64,000 bases of DNA from Pantoea sp. alder81 (GTDB taxonomy: Bacteria > Pseudomonadota > Gammaproteobacteria > Enterobacterales > Enterobacteriaceae), in the NCBI RefSeq assembly GCF_020179835.1, contig NZ_JAIUDA010000003.1:62001-126000 (forward strand), read 5' to 3'. Within the stretch, counting starts at the first letter, position 1; each line of letters begins with the position of its first letter. Both the position numbers and the translations under genes were made by a program. Positions 44,246-55,589 of the stretch are shown piece by piece. The notes beneath the pieces are model-generated. The model saw nothing but the letters and a program-made list of their open reading frames with translations. It had not been told where the DNA came from and made no database searches.

Positions 44246-45231
44246 TGTTAAACAAAGTTCTGCCCGTATTGCTGTTGGTCTCTGCCCCGGTTTTCGCTGC
44301 TAAACCTGTCCTGACCGTTTACACCTATGACTCTTTTTCTGCTGAGTGGGGCCCGGGTCCCGCCGTCAAAAAAGCCTTTGAGGCCGAGTGCGGCTGCGAA
44401 CTGAAGTATGTGGCGCTGGAAGATGGTGTGTCATTGCTCAACCGCGTGCGTATGGAAGGCAAGAACAGCAAAGCCGATGTGGTGCTGGGCCTTGATAACA
44501 ATCTGGTGCAAGCCGCCGAGAAAACCGGCCTGTTTGCGAAAAGCGCCGTCGACACCAGTAAACTGCAACTGCCCGATGACTGGCATAACGACACCTTCGT
44601 TCCGTTCGATTACGGCTACTTCGCCTTCGTCTACGATAAAAACAAGCTGAAGAACCCACCGAAAAGCCTGAAAGAACTGGTCGAAAGCCCGGAAAAGTGG
44701 CGTGTAATTTATGAAGATCCACGCACCAGCACGCCGGGGCTCGGCCTGCTGCTGTGGATTCAGAAAGTGTATGGCGATAAAGCGCCTGACGCCTGGCAGA
44801 AGCTGGCGCAGAAGACCGTCACCGTAACGAAAGGCTGGAGCGAAGCCTATGGCCTGTTCCTGAAAGGTGAAGGCGATCTGGTGCTGAGTTATACCACCTC
44901 TCCGGCTTATCACATCATTGAAGAGAAGAAAGACAACTACGCCGCTGCGCCGTTCAGTGAAGGTCACTACCTGCAGGTGGAAGTGGCCGCACAGCTCGCC
45001 AGCAGCAAGCAGCCCAAGCTCGCACAGCAGTTTATGCAATTCATGGTGTCGCCCGCCTTCCAGCAGACCATTCCAACCGGCAACTGGATGTATCCGGTAA
45101 TCAAAAGCGATTTGCCTGCGGGTTATCAGTCACTGACCGTGCCGGCGAATGCGCTGCAATACAGCTCAGCCGAAGTGGCCGATCATCGCGCTGACTGGAT
45201 TCGCACCTGGCAACAAGCCGTTAGCCGTTAA
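44245..45231 (+). CDS. thiB: ThiB, thiamine-binding periplasmic protein
   Basis: ThiB (TbpA) binds thiamine, its monophosphate and pyrophosphate in the periplasm for the ThiPQ transporter. The GTG start at 44245 follows AAGGAG by 6 nt. It has 328 residues, with a signal peptide of about 18 residues (LPVLLLVSAPVFA, cleaved near FAA/KP). The mature protein starts with LTVYTYDSFSAEWGPGP, and VVLGLDNNL near 75 and DPRTSTPGLGLLLWIQKVYG near 150 are family blocks. It overlaps thiP by one base. Confidence 0.97.
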   Translation: MLNKVLPVLLLVSAPVFAAKPVLTVYTYDSFSAEWGPGPAVKKAFEAECGCELKYVALEDGVSLLNRVRMEGKNSKADVVLGLDNNLVQAAEKTGLFAKSAVDTSKLQLPDDWHNDTFVPFDYGYFAFVYDKNKLKNPPKSLKELVESPEKWRVIYEDPRTSTPGLGLLLWIQKVYGDKAPDAWQKLAQKTVTVTKGWSEAYGLFLKGEGDLVLSYTTSPAYHIIEEKKDNYAAAPFSEGHYLQVEVAAQLASSKQPKLAQQFMQFMVSPAFQQTIPTGNWMYPVIKSDLPAGYQSLTVPANALQYSSAEVADHRADWIRTWQQAVSR

Positions 45232-46817
45232 TGCCAGCCTGGTTAATTCCTGGAAGTGCCGTTGCGCTGATATTGTGCGCAGTGGCACTGCTGGCGTTCG
45301 GTGCCTTAGTGATGGCGGCGCCGGTCACTGACTGGCGCGCCCTGCTGTCAGACAGCTACCTCCACCACGTGCTGGCCTTCTCGTTTGAGCAGGCGCTGCT
45401 GTCTGCCCTGTTTTCGGTACTGCCGTCGATTCTGCTGGCGCGTGCGCTGTATCGTCGCCGCTTTCCGGGACGTACGCTGTTGCTGCGTCTTTGCGCCATG
45501 ACGCTGGTATTGCCAGTTTTAGTGGCGGTGTTTGGCTTGCTCAGCGTCTATGGTCGCAGTGGCTGGCTGGCGCAGCTCTGTAACCTGCTTGGTATTGATT
45601 ACACCTTCTCGCCCTATGGCTTGCAGGGCATTTTACTGGCGCATGTCTTCTTCAACCTGCCCCTCGCCACCCGCATGTTACTTCAGGCGCTGGAAAGCAT
45701 TCCCGGTGAACAGCGCCAGCTAGCCGCCCAGCTGGGTCTGCGCGGCTGGAACCTGTTTCGTTTAGTCGAGTGGCCCTGGCTGCGACGCCAGATTCTGCCC
45801 ACCGCAGCACTGATCTTTATGCTGTGCTTCGCCAGCTTCGCCACGGTGCTGGCTCTGGGCGGTGGACCGCGCGCCACCACGCTGGAACTGGCCATCTACC
45901 AGGCGCTGAGTTTTGATTACGATCCCAGTCGTGCTGCGCTACTGGCGCTGTTGCAGCTCGGATGCTGTTTGCTGCTGGTGCTGCTCAGCCAGCGCTTCAG
46001 TAAAGCTATTCCCACCGGCAGCCAAAATATTCGTGGCTGGCGTGATCCGCAGGATTCCTGGCACGCCCGACTCGGCGACACGCTGTTGATTATCTGTGCG
46101 CTGATGCTGTTGCTGCCGCCGCTCGCCGCGGTGGTAGTCGATGGCCTGCGCGGTGGCATCACGGGTGCACTTCAGCAGTCCACATTATGGCAAGCGACCT
46201 TCACCTCACTGCGCATCGCCATCGGCGCCGGATTGCTGTGCGTGCTGCTGACGATGATGTTGCTATGGAGCAGCCGTGAGCTGCGGCAGCGTCAGCGCAA
46301 CGTGGCGGCACAGGCGATGGAACTGAGCGGCATGCTGATTCTGGCGATGCCCGGCATCGTGCTGGCCAGCGGCTTTTTCCTGCTGTTCAACGCCACCCTC
46401 GGTCTGCCGCAGCGTGCCGATGGCTTAGTGATCTTCACCAATGCGCTGATTGCCATCCCCTATGCGATGAAAGTGCTGGAAAATCCGATGCGCGATATCA
46501 GCGCCCGTTACAGCCAACTCTGTGCTTCGCTGGGCATTACGGGAATTAACCGCCTGAAACTGATAGAACTGCGAGCGCTAAAGCGTCCCATCGCACAGGC
46601 GCTGGCGTTTGCCTGCGTACTGTCGATTGGCGATTTCGGCGTGGTGGCCCTGTTTGGTAGCGCCGATTTCCGCACGCTGCCGTTCTATCTGTTCCAGCAG
46701 ATTGGCGCTTATCGCGGCGCAGACGGTGCCGTTACCGCACTGCTACTGTTATTACTTTGCCTGTTACTTTTTACCCTGATGGAAAAACTGCCGGGTCGCC
46801 ATGCTGACACTGAATAA
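45231..46817 (+). CDS. thiP: ThiP, thiamine ABC transporter permease
   Basis: ThiP is the fused inner-membrane permease of the thiamine transporter. It has 528 residues and two permease halves, each with about six helices. The EAA loops that contact ThiQ are [20 protein letters not shown] near residue 164 and the second-half counterpart [20 protein letters not shown] near residue 425. The start ATG shares a base with the thiB stop; E. coli ThiP has about eight more N-terminal residues. It overlaps thiQ by 17 nt. Confidence 0.96.
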   Translation: MPAWLIPGSAVALILCAVALLAFGALVMAAPVTDWRALLSDSYLHHVLAFSFEQALLSALFSVLPSILLARALYRRRFPGRTLLLRLCAMTLVLPVLVAVFGLLSVYGRSGWLAQLCNLLGIDYTFSPYGLQGILLAHVFFNLPLATRMLLQALESIPGEQRQLAAQLGLRGWNLFRLVEWPWLRRQILPTAALIFMLCFASFATVLALGGGPRATTLELAIYQALSFDYDPSRAALLALLQLGCCLLLVLLSQRFSKAIPTGSQNIRGWRDPQDSWHARLGDTLLIICALMLLLPPLAAVVVDGLRGGITGALQQSTLWQATFTSLRIAIGAGLLCVLLTMMLLWSSRELRQRQRNVAAQAMELSGMLILAMPGIVLASGFFLLFNATLGLPQRADGLVIFTNALIAIPYAMKVLENPMRDISARYSQLCASLGITGINRLKLIELRALKRPIAQALAFACVLSIGDFGVVALFGSADFRTLPFYLFQQIGAYRGADGAVTALLLLLLCLLLFTLMEKLPGRHADTE

Positions 46818-47502
46818 TCTCACCTACCTTTACCAGCATCTGCCAATGCGCTTCCGTTTTGAGGCCCAGGCAGGTGAGCGTCTGGCAATCCTCGGCCCAA
46901 GCGGCGCGGGGAAAAGCACCTTGCTCAGCCTGATCGGCGGATTTCTGCCAGTGAGCCAGGGAACCCTAATGATGAATGGCGTCGATCATACGCATAGCGT
47001 GCCGTCGGCGCGGCCGGTGTCGATGCTGTTTCAGGAGAACAATCTGTTCCCGCATCTCACGGTGCAGCAAAATATGGGATTGGGTTTGCATCCGGGCCTG
47101 AAACTGACGCGGGAACAGCAGCAACAGCTGGCCGCCATCGCTGAACAAACCGGATTAGCCGAAATGCTGAATCGCTTGCCAGGTGAGCTTTCCGGCGGTC
47201 AACGCCAGCGCGTGGCCTTAGCGCGCTGCCTGCTGCGCGATCAGCCAATCCTGCTGTTGGATGAGCCCTTCTCTGCGCTCGATCCGGCGCTACGTGGGGA
47301 GATGCTGCAACTGGTGCGTTCGGTGTGCGAAAGTCGCAATATCACGCTGCTGATGGTGTCGCACAGCCTGGAAGATGCTCAGCAAATTGCGCCGCGCAGT
47401 CTGGTGGTGGTCGATGGTCGGATTTACTGGGATGGCAGCACGGCGAGCTTGATCAGTGGAGAGAGTGAAGCGGCTGCCATCCTTGGCGTGAAAAAGCCTT
47501 AA
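46801..47502 (+). CDS. thiQ: ThiQ, thiamine ABC transporter ATPase
   Basis: ThiQ is the ATPase that powers ThiBPQ uptake. It has 233 residues. Walker A is [11 protein letters not shown] near residue 33, the Q loop lies in [14 protein letters not shown] near 75, the ABC signature is [16 protein letters not shown] near 129, Walker B is [13 protein letters not shown] near 149, and the switch His is in MVSHSLED near 184. Its TAA stop shares the bases TTAA with the stop of convergent yabI. Confidence 0.97.
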   Translation: MLTLNNLTYLYQHLPMRFRFEAQAGERLAILGPSGAGKSTLLSLIGGFLPVSQGTLMMNGVDHTHSVPSARPVSMLFQENNLFPHLTVQQNMGLGLHPGLKLTREQQQQLAAIAEQTGLAEMLNRLPGELSGGQRQRVALARCLLRDQPILLLDEPFSALDPALRGEMLQLVRSVCESRNITLLMVSHSLEDAQQIAPRSLVVVDGRIYWDGSTASLISGESEAAAILGVKKP

Positions 47503-48263
47503 GCGAAGAACACCTTCCACAACAGATGGCGGAAGATGGGCATCATCGGGTGATACTGAATGGCGATAAATGCCGCCACGCCGATAGCCGCCGCCAGCGG
47601 AGCCAACCAGCGTAAGCGCGCCTGCGGCAGATATTTCGTCGCCCAGTCAGTGGTTTTGCCACTGCGCCACCAGCGCCACATCAGCCAAAAGCCCATCCAC
47701 ACCAGTAACGCCACCAGCAACAGTAGCCACTTAAAATTGCCGCCTTGCGCGGCCTGTGGCACATCAATCGCCACACCGGCAAGGATGCCCGGCATCAGAT
47801 AAGCCGGCGGCCAGAGAATACAGCCGATCAGATTGGGCGGCAGGAACTTGCGCACCGGCAACTCCAGCATGCCCGCTGCAAGTGGAATCAACGGACGCGT
47901 CGGTCCAACGAAACGCCCCACCAAAATCGTAAACATGCTGTGTTCATGCAGCGCGTGCTCGGTTTTATCCAGCAGGCCCTGATACTTTTTCAGATATTTC
48001 CAGCGGTGCAACGGCCCCTGAAACTTCCAGCCGATGCCATACGAGACCCAGTCACCAATCAGGCAACCGGCAAAACCCGCCGCCCAGGCAGGATAAAGAC
48101 CAATCTGCCCACTGCCCACCAGCGCCCCGAGGCTGGCCATCAATACGGTACCTGGCAACAGCAATCCCACGAATGCCAGCGACTCAAGGAAGGTCACCAG
48201 CGCCACGGCCATCAGCGCGTACTCCAGCGATTGCGAAAACAGATGTTGAATCCAGGCTTCCAT
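47499..48263 (-). CDS. yabI: YabI, DedA-family inner-membrane protein
   Basis: YabI belongs to the DedA (SNARE-associated/VTT) family. Members are linked to membrane homeostasis and lipid carrier recycling, but the exact role of YabI is not established. It has 254 residues with several hydrophobic helices. The family core is [18 protein letters not shown] near residue 26 and the conserved [17 protein letters not shown] near residue 117. The C-terminus has a further helix pair. It is convergent with thiQ and divergent from polB. Confidence 0.93.
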   Translation of the reverse strand: MEAWIQHLFSQSLEYALMAVALVTFLESLAFVGLLLPGTVLMASLGALVGSGQIGLYPAWAAGFAGCLIGDWVSYGIGWKFQGPLHRWKYLKKYQGLLDKTEHALHEHSMFTILVGRFVGPTRPLIPLAAGMLELPVRKFLPPNLIGCILWPPAYLMPGILAGVAIDVPQAAQGGNFKWLLLLVALLVWMGFWLMWRWWRSGKTTDWATKYLPQARLRWLAPLAAAIGVAAFIAIQYHPMMPIFRHLLWKVFFA

Positions 48264-48378
48264 AACTATCCTCTGCGGAATATAGAGGCTGGATTGTCCG
48301 GAGCCAGCGCCAACCCGTCAAGGCAAGAATTGTAGAACGATGTTGACAGAGTGCTGACAATATCGCCACGCGCAGGCA

Positions 48379-48394
48379 CTGTATAAACATCCAT
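48379..48394 (+). promoter_or_regulatory. Probable LexA box of polB
   Basis: CTGTATAAACATCCAT fits the LexA pattern CTG-N10-CAG except for its last base. It lies 35 bp before the polB start, close to the position of the E. coli polB (dinA) SOS box, and overlaps a possible -10 (TATAAA). Confidence 0.5.
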
Positions 48395-48429
48395 GATATA
48401 CTTCAGGCAATTCATTTCCCGGAGTTAAC

Positions 48430-50790
48430 GTGACCGAACCGCGCGCAGGTTTTCTGCTTACCCGCCACTGGCGAGATACCCCAACCGGCAGCGAAGTGGT
48501 GCTCTGGCTGGCGACTGATGAGGGCCCGCAGCGGCTGGTGCTACCGGCACAAGAGTCCGTGGCTTTCATTCCAGAAGAATTCCGCCAGCAAACCGAAACG
48601 CTGATCCGTGACGAGCGGCATACTCGTGTGCAATCACTGGAACTGAAAGATTTCCGTCGTCGTCCGGTGTTTGGTCTCTATTGCCGCAGCAATCGCCAGC
48701 TGCAAAACCTGGAAAAGCGCCTGCGAGAGAATGGCATCGCGGTGTATGAAGCCGATATCCGCCCGCCAGAACGCTATTTGATGGAGCGTTTTATCACTGC
48801 GCCGGTGTGGTTCAGCGGCGAGGTGCGCGGCGATAGCGTGGTCAATGCGCGTTTGAAACCCCATCCAGATTACCGTCCGCAGCTGAAATGGGTTTCGCTG
48901 GATATTGAAACCACGGAGCACGGTGAGCTGTATTGCATCGGGCTGGAAGGCTGCGGCCAACGCCAGGTTTACATGCTGGGTCCGCCCAATGGCGATGCCA
49001 GCACGCTCGATTTCGATCTCATCTATGTGGATAGCCGCCCGCAGTTGCTGGAGCAACTCAATGCCTGGTTCGCTCGCCACGATCCTGACGTGATCATCGG
49101 CTGGAGCGTGGTGCAGTTCGATCTTCGCGTCCTGCAGAAACACGCCGATCGTTACGGCATTCCGCTGCGCTTAGGCCGCCAGAATCAGGCGCTGGAGTGG
49201 CGTGAGCATGGCTTTAAACCGGGCGTATTCTTCGCACAAGCCACTGGTCGTCTGGTGATCGATGGCATTGAAGCACTGAAGTCCGCTTTCTGGGACTTTC
49301 CCTCTTTTAGTCTTGAGGCGGTGTCGCGTCAGCTACTCGGCGAAGGAAAATACATCGACAACCCGTGGCAGCGCATGGAAGAGATCAACTGGCGTTTTGC
49401 CCATGACAAACCGGCGCTGGCGAAGTACAACCTGAAAGATTGCGAGCTGGTGACGCGCATCTTTCAGCACACCGCCATCATGCCGTTTTTGCTGGAACGC
49501 GCCACGGTGAATGGCCTGGCGGTCGATCGTCACGGCGGTTCGGTAGCGGCGTTTGGTCATCTTTATATTCCGCGCATGCACCGTGCAGGATTTGTGGCAC
49601 CCAACCTCGGCGAAGTGGCACCCGAAGCCAGCCCAGGCGGTTATGTGATGGACTCACGCCCCGGCCTGTATGATTCGGTGCTGGTGCTGGATTACAAAAG
49701 CCTTTATCCCTCGATTATCCGCACCTTCCTGATCGATCCGGTTGGTCTGGTAGAAGGATTGGCCCATCCTGACGACGCCGATTCTGTGCCCGGCTTCCGT
49801 GAGGCACGCTTTTCGCGCCAGACCCACTGTTTACCGGCGATAGTCGAACAAATCTGGCAAGGGCGTGAAGCCGCCAAGCGCGAGAATAACAAGCCGTTGT
49901 CTCAGGCGCTGAAAATCATCATGAATGCCTTTTACGGCGTGCTAGGCACTAGCGCCTGCCGCTTCTTTGATCCGCGCCTTGCGTCCTCTATTACCCTGCG
50001 CGGCCACGCCATCATGCAGCAAACTCGCGAACTGGTTGAGGCCGAAGGGTTTGATGTAATTTATGGCGACACCGACTCGACCTTTGTCTGGCTAAAGGGC
50101 GCACATAGCGAGACGGAAGCTGCAGCCATTGGTCATCGTCTGGCCCAACAGGTCAACGCGTGGTGGCAGCAGCATCTGCAACAGACTTACGGGCTGGAAA
50201 GTGCACTGGAGCTGGAGTACGAAACCCATTTCAGTCGCTTCCTGATGCCGACAATTCGCGGTGCCGAACAAGGCAGTAAAAAACGCTACGCCGGCATGAT
50301 TCGCACGGGTGACTCGGAACGCCTGGTATTTAAAGGCCTTGAATCGGTGCGCACCGACTGGACGCCGCTGGCGCAACAGTTCCAGCAAAATCTGTATGGC
50401 CGTATTTTTCGGGGTGAACCGTGGCAGGATTACATCCGCGAAACCGTGGCGCAGCTGCTGGCGGGCGAACTGGACGAATTACTGGTCTATAAAAAGCGCC
50501 TGCGCCGCCCGTTAAAAGATTATGAAAAAAACGTGCCGCCGCATGTGCGTGCCGCGCGCCTCGCTGATGAGCAAAATCGGAAATTGCAGCGCCCGTTACA
50601 GCATCAAAATGGCGGATCCATCCGCTATGTGATGGCGACCGCTGGCCCGGAACCCCTGGAAGCGCGCACCACGCCGCTCGACTACGATCACTACGTCACC
50701 AAACAGTTACAACCGGTGGCAGATGGCATTTTACCCTTCGTCGGCGATGACTTTGCTACACTCATTACTGGGCAGCTGGGGCTTTTTTGA
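48430..50790 (+). CDS. polB: DNA polymerase II
   Basis: PolB is the SOS-induced family B polymerase used for replication restart and lesion bypass. The GTG start at 48430 follows CCGGAG and gives 786 residues (E. coli 783). The proofreading 3'-5' exonuclease motif Exo I is [11 protein letters not shown] near residue 156, and Exo II lies in [14 protein letters not shown] near 218. The polymerase motif A is [14 protein letters not shown] near 420, motif B is [12 protein letters not shown] near 495, and motif C is YGDTDSTF near 545. The C-terminus ends ITGQLGLF, matching the clamp-binding tail. Confidence 0.97.
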   Translation: MTEPRAGFLLTRHWRDTPTGSEVVLWLATDEGPQRLVLPAQESVAFIPEEFRQQTETLIRDERHTRVQSLELKDFRRRPVFGLYCRSNRQLQNLEKRLRENGIAVYEADIRPPERYLMERFITAPVWFSGEVRGDSVVNARLKPHPDYRPQLKWVSLDIETTEHGELYCIGLEGCGQRQVYMLGPPNGDASTLDFDLIYVDSRPQLLEQLNAWFARHDPDVIIGWSVVQFDLRVLQKHADRYGIPLRLGRQNQALEWREHGFKPGVFFAQATGRLVIDGIEALKSAFWDFPSFSLEAVSRQLLGEGKYIDNPWQRMEEINWRFAHDKPALAKYNLKDCELVTRIFQHTAIMPFLLERATVNGLAVDRHGGSVAAFGHLYIPRMHRAGFVAPNLGEVAPEASPGGYVMDSRPGLYDSVLVLDYKSLYPSIIRTFLIDPVGLVEGLAHPDDADSVPGFREARFSRQTHCLPAIVEQIWQGREAAKRENNKPLSQALKIIMNAFYGVLGTSACRFFDPRLASSITLRGHAIMQQTRELVEAEGFDVIYGDTDSTFVWLKGAHSETEAAAIGHRLAQQVNAWWQQHLQQTYGLESALELEYETHFSRFLMPTIRGAEQGSKKRYAGMIRTGDSERLVFKGLESVRTDWTPLAQQFQQNLYGRIFRGEPWQDYIRETVAQLLAGELDELLVYKKRLRRPLKDYEKNVPPHVRAARLADEQNRKLQRPLQHQNGGSIRYVMATAGPEPLEARTTPLDYDHYVTKQLQPVADGILPFVGDDFATLITGQLGLF

Positions 50791-50942
50791 CAGGTGACGA
50801 ACGCCTTGCCATCCAGTACCATAGCGCCCTTCCTGATCCTCACCGCATAGACAACCTGACCAAACACCCGTTTGGCGGCGATGTATTGCCTGAGTGCAGG
50901 TGAACTTTTTTATGGCATGTCAGAGAGTCGAGCTAAAAATAT

Positions 50943-53849
50943 ATGGTTTTTACACTGGGTCAGCGCTGGATTAGTGATACGGAAAGTGAACTGGGATTAG
51001 GAACGGTGGTGGCGATCGATACGCGCATGATCACCATGATGTTCCCGGCAACCGGCGAAAACCGCCTGTATGCCCGTAATGATGCTCCCGTCACCCGTGT
51101 GATATTCAATCCGGGCGACACCATCACCAACCACGAAGGTTGGCAGATGAGCGTCGATGAAGTCCGCAACGATAACGAATTAATGACTTACATCGGCACG
51201 CGTCTCGACACCGAAGAAAGCGGCGTGGTGATGCGCGAAGTGATGCTGGACAGCAAACTGGTGTTCAGCAAACCTCAGGATCGTCTGTTTGCCGGTCAGC
51301 TCGACCGTATGGACCGTTTTGCCCTGCGTTTCCGCGCACGTAAATACCAGAGCGAACAGTATCGCCTGCCGATCAGCGGCCTGCGCGGCATGCGCACCAA
51401 TCTGATCCCGCATCAGTTGCATATCGCGCATGATGTCGGCCGTCGTCATGCGCCACGCGTACTGCTGGCGGATGAAGTCGGCCTGGGTAAAACCATTGAA
51501 GCCGGGATGATCATTCAGCAACAGCTGCTGGCAGGTCGTGCCGATCGCGTACTGATCGTGGTGCCGGAAACCCTGCAGCACCAGTGGTTGGTGGAGATGT
51601 TACGTCGCTTTAACCTGCGCTTTGCCCTGTTTGATGACGACCGCTACACCGAAGCGCAGCACGACAGCGACAACGCCTTCGAAACCGAACAGCTGATTAT
51701 CTGTTCACTAGATTTCGTGCGCCGTAATAAGCAGCGTCTTGAATTGCTGGCCGATGCCGACTGGGATCTGCTGGTGGTCGATGAAGCCCACCATCTGGCC
51801 TGGAGCGAAGATGCACCGAGCCGTGAATATCAGGTGATTGAGCAGCTGGCTGAGAAAACTGCGGGCGTACTGCTGCTGACGGCAACGCCGGAACAGCTGG
51901 GTCTGGAAAGCCACTTTGCTCGTTTGCGTCTGCTTGATCCTAATCGCTTCCATGACTTCGGTCAGTTTGTCGCTGAGCAGCAGAACTATCGTCCGGTGGC
52001 CGATGCGGTGAGTTCCTTGCTGGCCGACCACGCTATCAGTAAAGAAGAGATGAACCTGATCAACGACCTGATCGGTGAGCAGGACATCGAGCCGCTGTTG
52101 CAGGTCGCGAATAGCGATCGTGATGGCAAAGAAGATGCGCGCAAAGAGCTGGTTTCCATGCTGATGGACCGCCACGGAACCAGCCGCGTGCTGTTCCGTA
52201 ACACGCGTAACGGCGTGAAGGGCTTCCCGAAACGCGAACTGCACCAGATTCGTTTGCCACTGCCCGCGCAGTATCAAACCGCGATTAAAGTTTCCGGCAT
52301 CATGGGCACCCGTAAGAGCGCAGAAGAGCGCGCACGTGACATGCTGTATCCGGAAAAGATTTATCAGGAATTTGAAGGCGATAGCGGTACCTGGTGGAAC
52401 TTCGACCCGCGCGTAGAATGGCTGATGGGCTACCTGACCAGCAACCGTAAAGAGAAAGTGCTGGTGATCTGCGCTCAGGCGGCCACCGCGCTGCAACTGG
52501 AGCAGGTGCTGCGTGAGCGCGAAGGCATTCGTGCTGCGGTGTTCCACGAAGGATTATCCATTCTGGAGCGCGACCGCGCTGCGGCGTTCTTCGCCTCTGA
52601 AGAAGAAGGCGCACAGGTGCTGCTGTGCTCGGAAATCGGTTCTGAAGGCCGTAACTTCCAGTTCGCCAGCCGCCTGGTGATGTTCGATCTGCCGTTTAAC
52701 CCAGACTTGCTGGAACAGCGTATTGGTCGTCTTGACCGTATCGGTCAGATGCACGACATCCAGATTCTGGTGCCGTGGCTGGAGAAAACCGCTCAGGCGG
52801 TGCTGCTGCGCTGGTATCACGAAGGTCTGGACGCGTTTGAGCATACCTGCCCAACCGGTCGCACTATTTATGACAGCGAATACAGCAAGCTGATTGAATA
52901 CCTCGCTGCGCCAGAGAATCCCCAGGGGCTGGATGAGTTCATCGCCGAGAGCCGCAAACAGCACGATACGTTGAAATCACAGCTGGAACAGGGTCGTGAC
53001 CGTTTGCTGGAGCTGAACTCCAACGGCGGCGAAGCAGCTCAGGCGCTGGCGAATGCGATTGGTGAACAGGATAACGACACTGATTTGGTTAACTTCGCGC
53101 TCAACCTGTTCGACATCGTCGGCATCAACCAGGAAGATCGCAGCGACAGTTTGATCGTGCTGACGCCATCCGATCACATGCTGGTGCCAGATTTCCCAGG
53201 CTTGCCGGAAGACGGCTGCACCGTGACCTTTAACCGTAACCAGGCGCTGTCGCGTGAAGACACCCAGTTCATCACCTGGGAACATCCGCTGATCCGCAAC
53301 GGTCTCGATTTGATCCTGTCCGGCGATACCGGCAGCTGTGCATTGTCACTGTTGAAGAACAAAGCGCTGCCGGTAGGTACGCTGCTGGTCGAGATGGTGT
53401 ATGTGGTTGAAGCGCAGGCGCCTAAGAGTCTGCAACTTACCCGCTTCCTGCCGCCTACGCCGGTGCGTTTGCTGATGGATCGTGCCGGCAACAACCTGGC
53501 AGGTAAAGTGGAGTTCGAAAGCTTTAACCGTCAGTTGAACGCCGTGAATCGTCACACCGGCAGTAAGCTGGTTAATGCGGTACAACAGGAAGTGCATGAG
53601 ATTCTGACGCAGGCTGAGAAAGTGGTGATTCCGGAAGCACAGGCGATTATCGCAGCGGCGAAAGTCGAGGCGGATGAGAAACTGAGTGCCGAGCTGTCAC
53701 GTCTCGAAGCGTTGCGAGCGGTCAACCCCAACATCCGTGATGATGAAGTTGAAGCGCTGGAAAGCAATCGCGAGCAGGTGCTGGCGAGCCTCGGTGATGC
53801 GGGCTGGCGTCTGGACGCACTGCGTCTGATCGTCGTTACGCACCAATAA
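50943..53849 (+). CDS. rapA: RapA, RNA polymerase-associated Swi2/Snf2 ATPase
   Basis: RapA (HepA) recycles RNA polymerase stuck after transcription. It has 968 residues, as in E. coli. The N-terminal Tudor-like domains bind the polymerase (start [20 protein letters not shown]). The helicase core has Walker [15 protein letters not shown] near residue 173, the DEAH box [10 protein letters not shown] near 279, TATPEQLG near 312, and motif [17 protein letters not shown] near 597. The ribosome site before the ATG at 50943 is weak. It precedes rluA by 20 nt, probably as one operon. Confidence 0.97.
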   Translation: MVFTLGQRWISDTESELGLGTVVAIDTRMITMMFPATGENRLYARNDAPVTRVIFNPGDTITNHEGWQMSVDEVRNDNELMTYIGTRLDTEESGVVMREVMLDSKLVFSKPQDRLFAGQLDRMDRFALRFRARKYQSEQYRLPISGLRGMRTNLIPHQLHIAHDVGRRHAPRVLLADEVGLGKTIEAGMIIQQQLLAGRADRVLIVVPETLQHQWLVEMLRRFNLRFALFDDDRYTEAQHDSDNAFETEQLIICSLDFVRRNKQRLELLADADWDLLVVDEAHHLAWSEDAPSREYQVIEQLAEKTAGVLLLTATPEQLGLESHFARLRLLDPNRFHDFGQFVAEQQNYRPVADAVSSLLADHAISKEEMNLINDLIGEQDIEPLLQVANSDRDGKEDARKELVSMLMDRHGTSRVLFRNTRNGVKGFPKRELHQIRLPLPAQYQTAIKVSGIMGTRKSAEERARDMLYPEKIYQEFEGDSGTWWNFDPRVEWLMGYLTSNRKEKVLVICAQAATALQLEQVLREREGIRAAVFHEGLSILERDRAAAFFASEEEGAQVLLCSEIGSEGRNFQFASRLVMFDLPFNPDLLEQRIGRLDRIGQMHDIQILVPWLEKTAQAVLLRWYHEGLDAFEHTCPTGRTIYDSEYSKLIEYLAAPENPQGLDEFIAESRKQHDTLKSQLEQGRDRLLELNSNGGEAAQALANAIGEQDNDTDLVNFALNLFDIVGINQEDRSDSLIVLTPSDHMLVPDFPGLPEDGCTVTFNRNQALSREDTQFITWEHPLIRNGLDLILSGDTGSCALSLLKNKALPVGTLLVEMVYVVEAQAPKSLQLTRFLPPTPVRLLMDRAGNNLAGKVEFESFNRQLNAVNRHTGSKLVNAVQQEVHEILTQAEKVVIPEAQAIIAAAKVEADEKLSAELSRLEALRAVNPNIRDDEVEALESNREQVLASLGDAGWRLDALRLIVVTHQ

Positions 53850-53869
53850 TCGCTGAAGGCCACTACGAC

Positions 53870-54529
53870 ATGTTGATGGAAGCCTACAATCCACCGCTCG
53901 AACCCTGGTTACATATTCTGTATCAGGACGAACACATTATGGTGGTCAACAAACCAAGCGGTTTGTTGTCGGTGCCGGGTCGCCTGGAAGAGCACAAAGA
54001 CAGCGTCATGACGCGCATTCAACGTGATTTTCCTCAGGCGGAATCAGTCCACCGACTGGATATGGCCACCAGCGGTGTGATCGTGGTGGCGCTGAATAAA
54101 GCGGCTGAGCGCGAATTAAAGCGGCAGTTTCGCGAGCGTGAGCCGTCAAAGTATTATGTGGCACGTGTTTGGGGCCATCCTGCGGCGGAAGAGGGAGTCA
54201 TCGATCTGCCGCTGATTTGCGACTGGCCTAACCGACCTAAGCAGATGGTGTGCTTCGAGAACGGCAAATCCGCGCAGACGGAGTACCAGGTGCTGGAGTA
54301 TGAAGCGAGCCACAGCGCCCGCGTGCTGCTCAAACCGATTACCGGACGTTCACATCAGCTGCGTGTGCATTTGCTGGCGCTGGGTCATCCTATTTTAGGT
54401 GACCGCTTCTATGCCCATGAAGAAGCACTGGCCATGGCGCCGCGTCTGCAACTGCACGCAGAGTCATTAACGATTACCCATCCGTCGTTTGGCAACAGCA
54501 TGACGTTTAAGCAGCCAGCGGATTTTTAA
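53870..54529 (+). CDS. rluA: RluA, dual-specificity pseudouridine synthase
   Basis: RluA makes pseudouridine at 746 of 23S rRNA and 32 of several tRNAs. It has 219 residues, the E. coli length. The catalytic Asp is in SVHRLDMATSGVIV near residue 64, with VVNKPSGLLSVPGR near 25 and the C-terminal PITGRSHQLRVHLLALGHPI near 157. It follows rapA and ends before a strong terminator shared with djlA. Confidence 0.97.
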   Translation: MLMEAYNPPLEPWLHILYQDEHIMVVNKPSGLLSVPGRLEEHKDSVMTRIQRDFPQAESVHRLDMATSGVIVVALNKAAERELKRQFREREPSKYYVARVWGHPAAEEGVIDLPLICDWPNRPKQMVCFENGKSAQTEYQVLEYEASHSARVLLKPITGRSHQLRVHLLALGHPILGDRFYAHEEALAMAPRLQLHAESLTITHPSFGNSMTFKQPADF

Positions 54530-54543
54530 TCTGCAGGCAATAA

Positions 54544-54571
54544 AAAGGGCCGTCAGCAATGACGGCCCTTT
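54544..54571. terminator. Bidirectional terminator between rluA and djlA
   Basis: AAAGGGCCGTCA and TGACGGCCCTTT form a perfect 12-bp stem with a GCAA loop, with T residues after it on both strands. It separates convergent rluA and djlA. Confidence 0.9.
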
Positions 54572-54595
54572 CAAATCTCATCTCAACATTCCAGG

Positions 54596-55408
54596 CTATT
54601 TAAATCCCTTCTCCTTACGAATCAAATCGTAAGCCGCCTGAATCTCCTGCGCTTTCTGCTTCGCCATCTCCATCATTTCTGGCGGTAACCCTTTCGCCAC
54701 CAGCTTGTCCGGATGATGCTCACTCATCAACTTACGGTAAGCGCGTTTGATGGTGGTGCTGTCATCACTGCTTTTCACACCGAGTACGCTGCACGCATCA
54801 TCCAGTGTGGGGCCACGCTTCGCCTGTTGATACGCGCCACCATAAGAGGAGCCGCCGCCGCCAAACTGTTGTCCGCCTTCCATCATCCGCAGGAACTGAT
54901 CGAACTGCGCGCGTGAAATGCCCAGCTCTTCAGCGATGACATACAGCACCTGACGCTCGTTAGGGTGCAGCGAACCATCAGCAAAGGCCGCCTGAATCTG
55001 AATTTCCAGAAACATCCGAATCAGATCAAAACGACCGAAGCAGGCGCTACGCAGTTCACGCAACTTGTTACGCAGCGGATAGTCACTTTGCTTGCCTTCA
55101 CGGAAAGCGCGCTGCGCCGCCGTGCGGGCATCGCCATGCAACTGCATACGATCCATAAATAAGGAAGCAATCTGGATATCTGCCTCAGTGACGCGCCCTT
55201 TTGACTTGGTCAAATGGCCCATCACCTGAAAAGTGGTACTGAAAAACAGCGTCTGTCGCGCCTGATTATTGGCGAAATATCCCTGTCCCTTTACGCTACG
55301 CACTTTGTCAAACATGTGACCAATGAGCAGGCCCAGTACAATGCCCCAGAAGCCTGCTCCAGAAAGTAAGCCGAGAGCCAGACCAATAACTTTTCCCCAG
55401 TAGCGCAT
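54596..55408 (-). CDS. djlA: DjlA, membrane-anchored DnaK co-chaperone
   Basis: DjlA is a J-domain protein anchored by one N-terminal transmembrane helix; in E. coli its overproduction induces the Rcs capsule pathway. It has 270 residues. The anchor is [20 protein letters not shown] with further small residues (about 7-32), then a TerB-like central domain (about 55-180), a short Gly-rich linker (GGGGSSYGG near 197), and the C-terminal J domain with the HPD motif in [12 protein letters not shown] near 240. It is divergent from lptD. Confidence 0.96.
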   Translation of the reverse strand: MRYWGKVIGLALGLLSGAGFWGIVLGLLIGHMFDKVRSVKGQGYFANNQARQTLFFSTTFQVMGHLTKSKGRVTEADIQIASLFMDRMQLHGDARTAAQRAFREGKQSDYPLRNKLRELRSACFGRFDLIRMFLEIQIQAAFADGSLHPNERQVLYVIAEELGISRAQFDQFLRMMEGGQQFGGGGSSYGGAYQQAKRGPTLDDACSVLGVKSSDDSTTIKRAYRKLMSEHHPDKLVAKGLPPEMMEMAKQKAQEIQAAYDLIRKEKGFK

Positions 55409-55589
55409 AAACTCCTCAATTCGCCATGCTTGCGGCTGAAAATTGCATTATCATACCTTTCATTTACTTCAGTGCCTAACAGCAACGCGATCAGACAAGG
55501 ATTAACACTGGCACAACGCCGGGCAGTAAGTTAGTCTCTGAGCCGATTGTCGGCATGATGCCCGTTCTCATGGAAATCCCGAACCGCGT

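Noticed and set aside
50791-50942. The 150-bp polB-rapA gap as a possible small gene or RNA.
   Set aside because: Only a weak CAAAC-N4-GTTTG repeat is present, with no frame, terminator or promoter I could defend.
51708-52547. A 279-codon open frame on the minus strand opposite rapA.
   Set aside because: It is a shadow of the rapA helicase core; no domain, context or start signal supports it.
55441-55589. A sigma-E promoter before lptD, as known in E. coli.
   Set aside because: A TCAGA -10-like sequence is near 55491, but no GGAACTT-type -35 lies at the right distance, so I could not support it.
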